From CFX5 sp023384495 (lineage in GTDB: Bacteria; Chloroflexota; Anaerolineae; Caldilineales; Caldilineaceae), in contig JASNZV010000012.1 in NCBI GenBank assembly GCA_048499455.1, forward strand, positions 124,001-188,000: DNA of 64,000 nt, in the 5' to 3' direction. Below the pieces are notes generated by a model that saw nothing but the letters and a program-made list of their open reading frames with translations, had not been told where the DNA came from and ran no database searches. Below, one piece after another: positions 26,801 to 34,898 of this stretch. How positions within the stretch are numbered: position 1 is the first letter of the stretch; each line of letters opens with the position of its first letter. The translations under genes were made by a program, and so were the position numbers.

Positions 26801-27014
26801 ACTCCAGAAAACGAGCGCGGCTGACCGGGGGGACCCGATTGATCCGGTAGATCATCGCCTCGGTTGCCCAGGCAAAGAGCTCGACAAGCATGATGCCGGG
26901 GTCCGCCGCGTTGTGGTTGGTCCACGCTGGCGCACGGCGCGGCATCAGAGACCGGAGTTCATCGACCAGGTCGGCAAAGGTGCGGTCATCCAGTTGCAGT
27001 GGTGGAATCGGCAT
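23889..27014 (-). CDS. Baseplate J-like protein with inserted WD40 propeller
   Basis: 1041 residues. Residues 1 to ~455 are a baseplate J-like wedge protein (PAWTNHNAADPGIMLVELFAW, then FLELLGARFQPARP). Residues ~464-890 are WD40-type repeats: blades ending in LRLWN, AHLWD, ATLWD, VRLWN, VYLWR, VELW, VRLWN and LHLWG, each preceded by FSPDG/LATT-like strands. The J fold then resumes (VAGVGYTDVCITATV, FFHPLQGGPEQTGWP, YQIVEGVEGVDHVAAL). A WD40 propeller inside a baseplate protein is unusual. It could bind a receptor, a membrane partner or the neighbouring anchor protein. The frame is continuous, so the insertion is real and not a mis-join of genes. Confidence 0.88.
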   Translation of the reverse strand: MPIPPLQLDDRTFADLVDELRSLMPRRAPAWTNHNAADPGIMLVELFAWATEAMIYRINRVPPVSRARFLELLGARFQPARPAVVRVKVTTQDLTSPYRLKRGTVLYAQTERRAPRVAFETVQDYWLTPSSPAVVVTARQSELVEGQLLGQSNGQSHQLLMLGQPSILLPSEPFPRRPIVMVGDERWEYRATLRDSGPDDIHFTIRPWLNAVVFGDGCHGRQPADDAPIRVTYRTEQPTLRVVENELVRDTSRKAARVFRLRHPLFALDLQEEDPFEPALYVTNQGPKQRWAYRSSFLDLGVGAAEFTVEPWSNAIRLGDGGGHGQIAQGEIRASYRHTLGAAGNLPRAATFLLDPKLEGTRPRLTVDPTFRPITPGVDRTGLDEARDMAFTLLKPHERAITGADFQELTAQNHADIVRVTPVSGRDLTSETPDAYRPGHVSAILTPRARYELAQPVTLLGEPYAISPDGQRLVTLVEAEVPPGKVLRLWNMVGGAQVEGFSVGSVTRAHFSPDSRRLVTSSEGGLAHLWDAERGELVCNFGNLVDFAFSPTGHRLFTRHTGQTATLWDTDGGLVVASLTAPAAVETALFSPTSDWLATTHSDRTVRLWNTADGALNATLRHAHDVRRVFFGPNGQLLATLDDSGTVYLWRQRFVAAGDASPAHRWGGEQGEPDATFPHNTPVVGMQFSPDGTRLVTWGGAVELWSTRSRQKLASLAGSGFAQVEPAHVCFDPTGRLLAMASRPQEGAEQGAVRLWNARSGEPVGELAHDAPIQTLLFGGDGERLMAIDEAHHLHLWGLVFRRGQPLVVDVSSLLLLDELDEAWLNADGNWLATLKANLLTVWGPGRGRAQSVFYHHHTHASVRSLTPNVVEGGLLATWSDSAEGSNLQRVVRVWHAGHVEDAEALLASRGLITSHHHVAGVGYTDVCITATVVRNATRTDSRGLQRAICAALHAFFHPLQGGPEQTGWPLARPVYASEVYQIVEGVEGVDHVAALHIAPCDAPGWQASGSLARIDLPAHHLVNLRAEPDHFTIALPGAEE

Positions 27015-27025
27015 AATCTGTCTCG

Positions 27026-30000
27026 TTACGTAGTGCGAAAGCCCACTTCAATCTCATGTTCGCCAGAGAAGACGAGATGGCCGTCCGGCACAAAGATGCG
27101 TTGCAGCCCATCACAAGGCCCCACAGCCACAATCGATACAAAGTCGTTGCGCCGGTAGCGGTAATGAGGATGGACAAGGCTCACCGGCTCCCCCGCTGTA
27201 AAGCCGTGCACAGTGACGCCCGTACACGACAGCCGCTTCTGCATATCGTATTGGAAGTGACACAACACGATGGGGAGCCGCACGCGGCGATCGCTAGAAC
27301 GCAAGGCCATCGCCGGTTGCGCCCAGCTTCGAGGGCTTGCCGCCGCTTTTTCAAATGGGATGGTGAACCCTTCGATTCCATCTTTGTCTTCATCTTCGTC
27401 ATCAGGCGATTGGTAGGGCTGCACCTGGCTGATCTGCAAGGCGCCGCTGAGGTTTGTGTTGTCCGCCGCCACCATGGCTGCCCGATCCTCCGCTTTGAAG
27501 CCATAGACAACCAATGTTCCAGGTAGGGCGCCCGCCGGCAAGGGGTTGGCCAACACGAGTTTGATCGCCTCATCGAATGTGCTGACCTGGCTGCCCGCCG
27601 GCAATGCCCACGCCAGCGTCGTCGCCTCTGCCGCCCGCAGGCATTGCTGAAGCAGTGATGCCCCGGCCAGGGCCGCATGCGCCACGTGATCCACACCGGG
27701 CACATGCTCGATCTCCGCCACAATTTCAGACAGATGAACGTCGCGCCCTGGCTGCCAACCCGTACGACCTGGGCCGCCGCGCAGCGGGTGCAAGAGCTCG
27801 TCTAGGCGCTGGTGAACGGCCAGCTTGACCTGATCGACCTGTTCAGGCTCATCCGCAACGACATGGGCGGTGACCTTCACGGCCATGTAGTCTGGCCCGG
27901 TAACATGAATCTGATCGGCGTCGCCGGCGCTTGAGGCGGGCGCGTCATGTTGCCCGAGATTGGTAAGCGCATGGTGTTCCAGATGCGCCCGCAGCGCGCG
28001 TACGAGCGTTGGCGTGGGGATGGGTTTGCGGTCTGCGCTGCCGGGCAGCGCGGCGATGGGTTTGGGAGTGACGACAACCGTCACCCAACCGGGCTGCGCC
28101 AATCCGTTGGCGTCGCGGCTGGGTAGACAGTATGCCCGTTCAACGCCATCGATCTCCAGCGCCAGCCACTCGTAATCCTCGCGCGTGACGGCGCGTTGGC
28201 GGTGTTTGAGCGTTTGGGGGCCGCGCACTTTGGCTCTGGGGATCGCTTCCACCGCTGAACCACCGGCGGCCGGCTCCAGATTGGTCACCGATTGAATATC
28301 GTTCAACGCACCGGTGGGGCTGTGCAACTCGATGATCAGACCCGGCATCAGGTTGCTTCCCTCACCCCGATGCACGCGATAACGTTTTGCCCGGATATTG
28401 TCGGCGCCAGGCGGCGGGATCATGCCGCGGCGACCGTCGCCAAAGCGGATCTCACCGCTCTCTGGGTCAAGCGTGTAGCAACGACTCTCTGGCCCGCAGC
28501 TCAGAAAGGTGAGGGTCCGCTCCCAACGCACCCACCCCTCGTGGCGCGGGGCCGCCGCACCGGCCAGGAGGGGGCCGACCGAAGCGGTCGCCGCAAGCGC
28601 CCCAGCCTCGTTGCTGGTCTGCTGATCCGGCTCGCGCACTTCGATCTCTACATCGGGCAGGACGGGTGAGCGCGCCAGGGTGAAACGTTGATTCCGTTCA
28701 CCAATGCTGGACCCCAGCACTTCGTCAGCAGTCGTCTCGGCGTTGACCGCCGGCACGCTGTTGAGGCGGATGCTCCCCAACAGCGGCGCTGCCAACGGTT
28801 CGGTGGGCCGGATGCGCAGCCAGTAGCCCACATGGCCAAACTCGTTGCCCACTGTATGATCATCGGGCGCAACAAAGCCAAGATAACCTTGCCGGTCCAG
28901 GCCAAAGGTATCGTCAATCACTTGCAACATGCGCCACTGCCGGCCATTCCAGTATTCCCAATGGATGGCGCCGCGCGCGCGCGGCGCCTGTTCGAACACG
29001 TCAAAACGTAACTGGATCCAATACCCAGATGGAAAGGCGCGCGCCGTCGAATCAGGCAGCAACGGATTGAAGCAAAGATAAAGCGCCGGTTCTTCGTAGG
29101 TGACAAAGCCATTGGTCGGGTCGCCTGTCTCTCTGATGGCAGTATAGGGGGCAAAGGGTTGCCGCCCCTTCAGCGCCTCGCCATGGTCGCGCCAGCGCTC
29201 GTCCGTCTTGTTCCGGCACTGCGTGGGTGGGGCCGGGCGGGTGGCCGCATAATAGTCGCTATAGGTGACCAGCACCTGTTCGACCACCGGGGGGTAGGGC
29301 GTCGACGGCTGAAATGGCTCCTGGCCAAAGAGGCCACGCGCCAGCAAACCGCGACGGCGTGGCGGCGGCACATCGTAGCTCCCCTCGGCCACACGGGCGC
29401 GCAGCCAGTAACCCACCTGGCCGTTGACCACGGTCGGCGCAAAAAGCGGGTCGGCGCTTTCGGGCATGGGCGCCCTAAACTGGACAACCACATCCCCTGG
29501 TGCGGTAAACGCACAAGTTTTGTCGCGAAAATTCAGCCGGGCGGCGGTATAGCAACCGTTGGTGAGCAATTCATCGGGCAGGCCGGCGCATTCATCGGGC
29601 ACGGGGATCTGGATAAAATGCTTGCCCGTGTAGATGTCGGTGACCAGCTTGCCCACCCGAAACGGTTCGGGCAGGTTGCCTGGGTCCACGCCGGGTGGGA
29701 CGGTGTATTCGAGCACTTTACGCCGGCTAAAGGGAACAGTGACCACCACCGGCTTGGCGTAGCCGGCGACGGTGTCCAGGTTATAGCTCTCCAACGTGGG
29801 GCAGCCGCGCACTGTTGTCCCCAGGCGCGTCCACCCGTCGCTGCTGTGATATTCCCACTCGATCTTGAGCTTTTCCAACTCGCTCGTATCTTCCACCTCT
29901 GCGGGGAGGCCCTCCAGCGTAAAGGAAAGCGTCACGAGGGCGCCCGGCTTGGTAAACGCCTCATCGGCCCGCAGGTAGAATGTGTCCAGTGAGGCCGGCT

Positions 30001-31417
30001 GAGGCCCCAGCGGCATAAAGGGGCCGGGGGGCGCAAGGGGCACAAAGATCGACCCTGCCTGCACCGCGGCCAGGGCGCCCTCCACCGGGGCCTCTTCGGC
30101 GGGGATGATACGGTCAATTTGCACCTCACGCAGAATGGGCGCCTGCGTCCCGCCGCTCAACCGAACGGCCAACCAACAGGCGTCGACCGCGTTCACGGTA
30201 GTGTGCGCCAGGGGCGGCAGCCGCGAGAGCCTCACCTGGCCCTCGTTGCTCCACCGCTCCGTTCTATCATCCACCAGGGCGCCGCTCGCTTTGAGGTCCG
30301 CCCATTTCTCTCCCGTCCAGTAAAGCCATTGCAATTGCGGATCATCACCAACGGGGGCGCCGCCGGGCTGCTCGAAGGCAAAATGCAGGATGAAGGCAGC
30401 TCTTCTGCGGTCGATGGGGTCGGCAAAGTCGAAGATCGACGCGTGACCCAGGTGATAGAGTCGCTGGGGTCTTCCCCGCCGAGCCACGCCCGGCAGGCCC
30501 GCCGGGAAGGGGACGAGCGCCGGGGCGCGCTCGCCCTCCGGCGGTGGAATCCGGATTGCCCGATAGAGTTCAATGTTGGCGATCCGGGGTAGGCAACGCC
30601 GGGCCGTTCCGCCGGTCAAGCGGGCGGCAAGCCACAGGCTCTGGACGCCGCCAAGCGCGACCGGCGCCAGGGTCGGCAGGTTGTGGAATCTTACCTCGCC
30701 GTCGCGGCTGAAATGGCGTGTCCCGTCCACGATTTCGACGCCGGCCTGCTCCAGCTTCGCCCATGCCTCACCAGTCCAGTAGAGCCACTCGATACGCCAG
30801 CCGCCATCACAAGCGGGGTTGCCCACTTCGGCAAACGAAAAGGCCAGCACCAGGCGAGCATTCTCGCGGCTGGCGTCGTCGGGAAAGGAGAACAGTGAGT
30901 CATGTCCAATGTAGAGCACCCGTGGGCGCTCTGTCTCGCCCTGAAAGGCCGCAAAGGTTCGGTCGGCCTCACCGCGCGCTTCCTCCGAACGGTCGCTGTA
31001 GTTGAGTTGGTCGATGACAACGCAACGCTCCAAATAGGTAGGGGTGGCGTTGAGATCGCGCTCCGTCTCGAAGACGACCGCCGGTTGGTTTTCGACCGGG
31101 CGCGTCGCCACTTGGGTTCCCTGGCCCACCTGGACAACCGGCGGGCCGTCGGCGGCGGGGGTAAAGGTCAGCTCCGTATGCGCCGGGCGTGGCGGCAAGC
31201 GGTCGATGCCCGCTTCTGTCAGAAAGGCGCGAAAGTGCTGCTCGGGCGACCGGTTCAGCCGGTTGATGATCACCTCCGCCAGCCGCCCGAAGAGCTGGAC
31301 AAACCCATGCCCAGGACCGCGTGGCTGGCTCTGCCATGTCAGCCCGCCGAGCTGCTTTTCGATTGCGCGGCTGATCTCCTCGATCTTGCGCCGATACAGC
31401 AGGGGATCGTTCGCCAT
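27026..31417 (-). CDS. Large baseplate J-like protein with internal repeats
   Basis: 1463 residues, the larger of two J-type wedge proteins. N-terminal QPRGPGHGFVQLFGRLAEVIINRLNR region, then two close copies of a ~115-residue module (about 166-276 and 318-433), each with a GH.S.F.F start, LQWLYWTGE(K/A)WA or similar, and WLA.RL.GGT at the end; weaker copies occur later (EYWNGRQWRML near 810). The C-terminal part carries the J-type wedge core (SNLMPGLI, VKGPQ-like VRGPQTLKHRQRAVTREDYEWLA, LHPLRGGPGRTGWQ, VAEIEHVPGVDHV). ATG overlaps the gp25 stop by one base. The repeats look like carbohydrate- or surface-facing beta modules; that role is inferred. Confidence 0.9.
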   Translation of the reverse strand: MANDPLLYRRKIEEISRAIEKQLGGLTWQSQPRGPGHGFVQLFGRLAEVIINRLNRSPEQHFRAFLTEAGIDRLPPRPAHTELTFTPAADGPPVVQVGQGTQVATRPVENQPAVVFETERDLNATPTYLERCVVIDQLNYSDRSEEARGEADRTFAAFQGETERPRVLYIGHDSLFSFPDDASRENARLVLAFSFAEVGNPACDGGWRIEWLYWTGEAWAKLEQAGVEIVDGTRHFSRDGEVRFHNLPTLAPVALGGVQSLWLAARLTGGTARRCLPRIANIELYRAIRIPPPEGERAPALVPFPAGLPGVARRGRPQRLYHLGHASIFDFADPIDRRRAAFILHFAFEQPGGAPVGDDPQLQWLYWTGEKWADLKASGALVDDRTERWSNEGQVRLSRLPPLAHTTVNAVDACWLAVRLSGGTQAPILREVQIDRIIPAEEAPVEGALAAVQAGSIFVPLAPPGPFMPLGPQPASLDTFYLRADEAFTKPGALVTLSFTLEGLPAEVEDTSELEKLKIEWEYHSSDGWTRLGTTVRGCPTLESYNLDTVAGYAKPVVVTVPFSRRKVLEYTVPPGVDPGNLPEPFRVGKLVTDIYTGKHFIQIPVPDECAGLPDELLTNGCYTAARLNFRDKTCAFTAPGDVVVQFRAPMPESADPLFAPTVVNGQVGYWLRARVAEGSYDVPPPRRRGLLARGLFGQEPFQPSTPYPPVVEQVLVTYSDYYAATRPAPPTQCRNKTDERWRDHGEALKGRQPFAPYTAIRETGDPTNGFVTYEEPALYLCFNPLLPDSTARAFPSGYWIQLRFDVFEQAPRARGAIHWEYWNGRQWRMLQVIDDTFGLDRQGYLGFVAPDDHTVGNEFGHVGYWLRIRPTEPLAAPLLGSIRLNSVPAVNAETTADEVLGSSIGERNQRFTLARSPVLPDVEIEVREPDQQTSNEAGALAATASVGPLLAGAAAPRHEGWVRWERTLTFLSCGPESRCYTLDPESGEIRFGDGRRGMIPPPGADNIRAKRYRVHRGEGSNLMPGLIIELHSPTGALNDIQSVTNLEPAAGGSAVEAIPRAKVRGPQTLKHRQRAVTREDYEWLALEIDGVERAYCLPSRDANGLAQPGWVTVVVTPKPIAALPGSADRKPIPTPTLVRALRAHLEHHALTNLGQHDAPASSAGDADQIHVTGPDYMAVKVTAHVVADEPEQVDQVKLAVHQRLDELLHPLRGGPGRTGWQPGRDVHLSEIVAEIEHVPGVDHVAHAALAGASLLQQCLRAAEATTLAWALPAGSQVSTFDEAIKLVLANPLPAGALPGTLVVYGFKAEDRAAMVAADNTNLSGALQISQVQPYQSPDDEDEDKDGIEGFTIPFEKAAASPRSWAQPAMALRSSDRRVRLPIVLCHFQYDMQKRLSCTGVTVHGFTAGEPVSLVHPHYRYRRNDFVSIVAVGPCDGLQRIFVPDGHLVFSGEHEIEVGFRTT

Positions 31418-31830
31418 TAGCCGGTAACCCCTCGCGTCAGATAGAATGGATAGACCATGTTGAACCGGCTGTCGGTCGTGCGCACCTGATAGCTGATGCT
31501 GATCAGCAATTCCGCCGGCTTACCCGAATCGACCTCCACCTTCACCTGAATCAGTTCGATGCGCGGCTCCCAGCGACGCAGGGCGTCTTCCACATAGAAG
31601 CGCGCCAGGCCAATGGTGGCGGCGTCGTTGGGCGCAAAGACAAGCTCGTGTATCCGGCAGCCGAAATCAGGGCGCATCAGCCGTTCTCCCGGCGCGATGC
31701 TGAGGATGGTCCAGATCGCCTCCTGGATGCTCTGTTCATAGCTTGAGAGCGCAAAGTCCCCATGCTGGTCGAGCTGGATGGGATATTTCCAGCCTGTACC
31801 CAGAAATTCTTGACCCACCGTTCTGCTCAC
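31417..31830 (-). CDS. gp25/GPW-type baseplate wedge protein
   Basis: About 137 residues from a GTG at 31830 (VSRTVGQEFLGTGWKYPI), a start favoured because gp25-like proteins begin close to this GWKYP block; a frame from 31899 would add 23 residues. Core residues EQSIQEAIWTILSIAPGERLMRPDFGCRIHELVF are split over the usual gp25 strands and helix (SIQEAIWTIL, PGERLMRPDFGC). In T4-like tails gp25 joins the wedge to the sheath. It is placed between PAAR and the first J protein, as in other eCIS loci. Confidence 0.9.
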   Translation of the reverse strand: MSRTVGQEFLGTGWKYPIQLDQHGDFALSSYEQSIQEAIWTILSIAPGERLMRPDFGCRIHELVFAPNDAATIGLARFYVEDALRRWEPRIELIQVKVEVDSGKPAELLISISYQVRTTDSRFNMVYPFYLTRGVTG

Positions 31831-31967
31831 TTTCTTCTCTCTAGAATATCGGGGAATTGGAGTACGACGCACTGGCCGGTGTCTCTCTTGTATGACCACT
31901 CCGTTTCCGACCAGTGCGTCGCACTATGTCGCCCCCTCCACGCTACTCTGTGACGTTACCGACCCCT

Positions 31968-32261
31968 CTATGGGCCGATCAGCACCGTTGGCTCACCCTG
32001 TATGATCGCATCGGGCGGCCCGACGCAGGTCGCCATATCGCCCATACGCGCGGCGGGCTGGCCACCGATCAACACCGTCACCCCGCCGGGGGGGAGCACG
32101 GGCCCACCCACATGGGGCACAACACCGGTGACCAACGGGCAGGTGTGCATGTCGCCAATTCGCGCTGCCGGCTTGCCGCCGATCAATACGGTTGGCAAGC
32201 CGAGCACAATGACGCCGCCGTGCGCCGTCATATCTCCCAAACGCGCCGCAGGTTGTCCCAT
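31968..32261 (-). CDS. PAAR-domain spike tip protein
   Basis: 97 residues, the standard PAAR size, with a GGAGGGACC ribosome site before the ATG at 32261. It shows MGQPAARLGDMTAHGG, GGKPAARIGDMHTCP and GGQPAARMGDMATC: three repeats of the PAAR turn with the metal-binding His/Cys. The protein forms the sharp conical end on the VgrG-like spike and may also hold cargo. It sits directly after the spike gene. Confidence 0.95.
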   Translation of the reverse strand: MGQPAARLGDMTAHGGVIVLGLPTVLIGGKPAARIGDMHTCPLVTGVVPHVGGPVLPPGGVTVLIGGQPAARMGDMATCVGPPDAIIQGEPTVLIGP

Positions 32262-32287
32262 CGGTCCCTCCTCGGTCTCAACAATCT

Positions 32288-33067
32288 CTAATTGATCTTG
32301 ACCAGGCCACCCTTGATCTCGGTCATGGCCGTGCCACTCACATTGACAGTGGCCGCCGTCACCTTGGCTTCCAGCGAACCATCGACCGTGACACCCATGT
32401 TCGATTTCAGATCCAGCTTTTGGGCGGCTTCCACCTTGCCCGACTGGTTCGCCTTGGCGCTCAGATTGGCCTGGGCTTCGATGGCAATATCCTGGCCGGC
32501 CTTGATGGTGATCTTGCCGCCGACGTCGATAGTCAGATCGCCCTCGACCTTGATCGTCATCGCGTTCTCTTTGGAGTCGATGAGAATGTAGTTGTTGCCG
32601 GTCTTGTCGACGATCTTGATGGAAGGCGCATCATCCGAATCATTGAGGAGGATGCGGTGGCCGCTCCGTGTGTGGATGGCGCGTATGTTGTTTTTGCCGT
32701 CGGCGTCCATCTTTTCGGGTGGCGCATCCTTTTTGTTCCACAGCGACCCGATGATGTAGGGTCTATCCAGACGGCCATGCTCAAAAGCGACCAACACCTC
32801 ATCATCCACCTCCGGGATAAAATAGGAGCCGCGGCCGCCGCCGGCCATGATCGTGGCGACGCGCGCCCAGTAGCTGTGGGCGCGATCGTCGTCGCCTATC
32901 GTCACCGTGTCGGGTTTGTCGGCCAGCCAGGGAAAGTCCACGCGCACGCGGCCATAGCCGTCGGGGTCGACAATGTCGCGCACAACCGCAACGACTACGC
33001 CTGATATTTGCTGTCCATGGTCTTCCACGTTTCTGACCGTCTCGCTGAGCAATCGCACCAGGCTCAT
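32288..33067 (-). CDS. VgrG-like spike / baseplate assembly protein V
   Basis: 259 residues. The N-terminal OB-type part (VVRDIVDPDGYGRVRVDFPWL, then YWARVATIMAGGGRGSYFIPEVDDEVLVAFEHGR, read in pieces) is the gp5/VgrG hallmark. The C-terminal part is a run of short repeats (KITIKAGQDIAIEAQ, KANQSGKVE) that form the triple beta-helix needle. It starts by ATGA overlap with the hub gene. PAAR follows, so spike and tip are made together. It pierces the target envelope. Confidence 0.93.
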   Translation of the reverse strand: MSLVRLLSETVRNVEDHGQQISGVVVAVVRDIVDPDGYGRVRVDFPWLADKPDTVTIGDDDRAHSYWARVATIMAGGGRGSYFIPEVDDEVLVAFEHGRLDRPYIIGSLWNKKDAPPEKMDADGKNNIRAIHTRSGHRILLNDSDDAPSIKIVDKTGNNYILIDSKENAMTIKVEGDLTIDVGGKITIKAGQDIAIEAQANLSAKANQSGKVEAAQKLDLKSNMGVTVDGSLEAKVTAATVNVSGTAMTEIKGGLVKIN

Positions 33068-34158
33068 ATGGCGTCTCGCTTTACACTAAAGGTGGTTCGG
33101 TACCCACTGGCGTCGATGGTGTGGGTGGTCGAGGTCACGTAGTATTTCCCGCTGAATTTCTTGCCAAGCCCCTTCAACTCGATCACCGTGCGCGCCACCA
33201 GTTCCGGCGTCCCGATGGTGGCCCCATCGCCCTGGACAAAGCCAAGCGCGCGCTCCCGCATTTTCGCCTGCACATGCGCCTGCCCCTCTTCTGGGGTTTC
33301 CACCCGGTGATCACTGGAGAGCACGACGGTGTTGCCGCCTTTCTCCTTGACGATCTGCGGCCCGCTGCGCCTGCCCAAGCGGGGAGTGAACTCATCGGCG
33401 GTGGTTTGGCTCACAATCGGCTGCATCTTGTCGCCGCCGCGCGCCGTCTGCGGGCTGCGCTGGATGACGGTGGTGGGCATGTTGCTGGTGCTCAGGCGGG
33501 GATTAAAACTGAGCAGGCGCTCACCCCACGTCAGCGTCAACGCCGGGCTGGTGCTGACCAGATAGCGCGGCTTCTGAAAGTGCAGTGTCCGCTGCTTGAC
33601 GCCCACCTCGTAGTGGAGACGTTCCGCCCGCTCTTGCAGGATAGCGGCATAGGTTGAACCAACATAGGAGACCGTCTCGTGTTCGGTATTGGTTTCGTCA
33701 ACCTGAGCCGTTAGCTTCAATCGACCGGCAATCTCGCGTACGATGTCTCCGTCCCGTTTGGATGCAAAGGGTTTCGACGTTCGCTCCTCCTGGAGTTTCT
33801 TGTAGAGACTCTGCCCCTGGATGGTGAGTGTGGGGACACCGCTTTCGGGAAAGCTGATCGCGACCGCCGTAATCAGCCCGACAAACCTGAGCGTTCGATT
33901 CTGCACATACCCCAGCTCGATCTCGACTTCGTTCCGATCTTCGAACTGATCGCTGTCCATCCATTTCAGCTCCTCGCCATTGGGAAAACGCTCCAAGACT
34001 GGGTGGCGGTCGCGTACGCTGATCTGGAAGCTGTCAGAGCCGGTGGCGGACTCAGTAATCGAAATCGACAGAATATCGATATTCGCACCGTGACGAAAGT
34101 CAACGCCGTTGATCTTCAACACAAAATCAGGCGCATAGGTTCGGGTGTCAACAGTCAT
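33064..34158 (-). CDS. Phage late control D-like hub protein
   Basis: About 364 residues from the ATG at 34158 (TGAGG ribosome site). Gene-D/VgrG N-terminal-type hub: FVLKINGVDFRHGANIDILSISITES is the first strand set (read in pieces), with SFQISVRDRHPVLERF, then SLYKKLQEERTSKPFASKRD. Together with the next gene it makes the gp27/gp5-like unit that links tube to spike. In Afp one protein (Afp8) carries both parts; here they are two genes joined by ATGA overlap. Confidence 0.9.
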   Translation of the reverse strand: MTVDTRTYAPDFVLKINGVDFRHGANIDILSISITESATGSDSFQISVRDRHPVLERFPNGEELKWMDSDQFEDRNEVEIELGYVQNRTLRFVGLITAVAISFPESGVPTLTIQGQSLYKKLQEERTSKPFASKRDGDIVREIAGRLKLTAQVDETNTEHETVSYVGSTYAAILQERAERLHYEVGVKQRTLHFQKPRYLVSTSPALTLTWGERLLSFNPRLSTSNMPTTVIQRSPQTARGGDKMQPIVSQTTADEFTPRLGRRSGPQIVKEKGGNTVVLSSDHRVETPEEGQAHVQAKMRERALGFVQGDGATIGTPELVARTVIELKGLGKKFSGKYYVTSTTHTIDASGYRTTFSVKRDAI

Positions 34159-34168
34159 GGGTGCGGCC

Positions 34169-34813
34169 TCACACAATGGCAGGGATGGTCAGCACCTGGC
34201 CGGGCTGGATTGAGAGCGGGTCGTCCAGATCGTTGGCTTCGGCGATTGGCCGCCACTTAGCCGGATCGTCATATTTCTCGGCAGCAATGCCAGCGAGCGT
34301 GTCGCCCGGCCTTACAATATACTGTTTGGCAAAGTTGGCCGATTGAAGCAGGCCCGTTTCCGTTTTGCCATCAAAAAACTGCTTGAATGTGACATCGACG
34401 GTTGCCCGTACGGGGATGCCGCTGGGCAAAAAGAGCGTGCAGCGCACATCAGCCTGTTGTAACACCCCGATAAAGATCAGGTTCCCCCAACTAAACTGGC
34501 AGACGGGTGGCGCATGGAGCTCTGCATTGATCTTTAGCAAATCCGTCACCTTCGCCGTATGGACCCGAACATCTTGATCCTTGCCGACCTTGCTGTCCAC
34601 AGGGTCATAGGTGTCGAAAAATAGTTGCATGGTAAGCGTTTGCGCATCCCCGCGCGTAAATTGCAAGATGGGCGCCGATAAACCGGGGATGGCGACCTCT
34701 GCAAACTGATTCGACTTGTTCAACCGGTACTCTTTGGGGTTGAAGAGCACATCAAAGGTTTCACCTTTGGGAACGATCTGCTGAATCTTGGCCTTCTCGA
34801 GTTTTTGGGCCAT
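34169..34813 (-). CDS. Tube-cap/initiator protein with LysM domain (Afp7-like)
   Basis: 214 residues. The N-terminal ~150 residues match the CIS tube-associated domain (VLFNPKEYRLNKSNQFAEV, FFDTYDP). The C-terminal ~50 residues are a LysM domain (YIVRPGDTLAGIAAEKYDDP, then IQPGQVLTIP). In T4 terms this is a gp53/gp54-like piece joining tube and baseplate. It follows the Pro/Ala-rich gene and overlaps no other gene upstream; GAGG stands before its ATG. The LysM part may hold the particle parts together rather than bind cell wall. Confidence 0.92.
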   Translation of the reverse strand: MAQKLEKAKIQQIVPKGETFDVLFNPKEYRLNKSNQFAEVAIPGLSAPILQFTRGDAQTLTMQLFFDTYDPVDSKVGKDQDVRVHTAKVTDLLKINAELHAPPVCQFSWGNLIFIGVLQQADVRCTLFLPSGIPVRATVDVTFKQFFDGKTETGLLQSANFAKQYIVRPGDTLAGIAAEKYDDPAKWRPIAEANDLDDPLSIQPGQVLTIPAIV

Positions 34814-34898
34814 ACCACACCTCGCAACGTAGGTTACCCTACCAGGGCGACGCCGCTACGCATCCGGACGACCGTCACGCTGGTAGCGTAACTATGGG

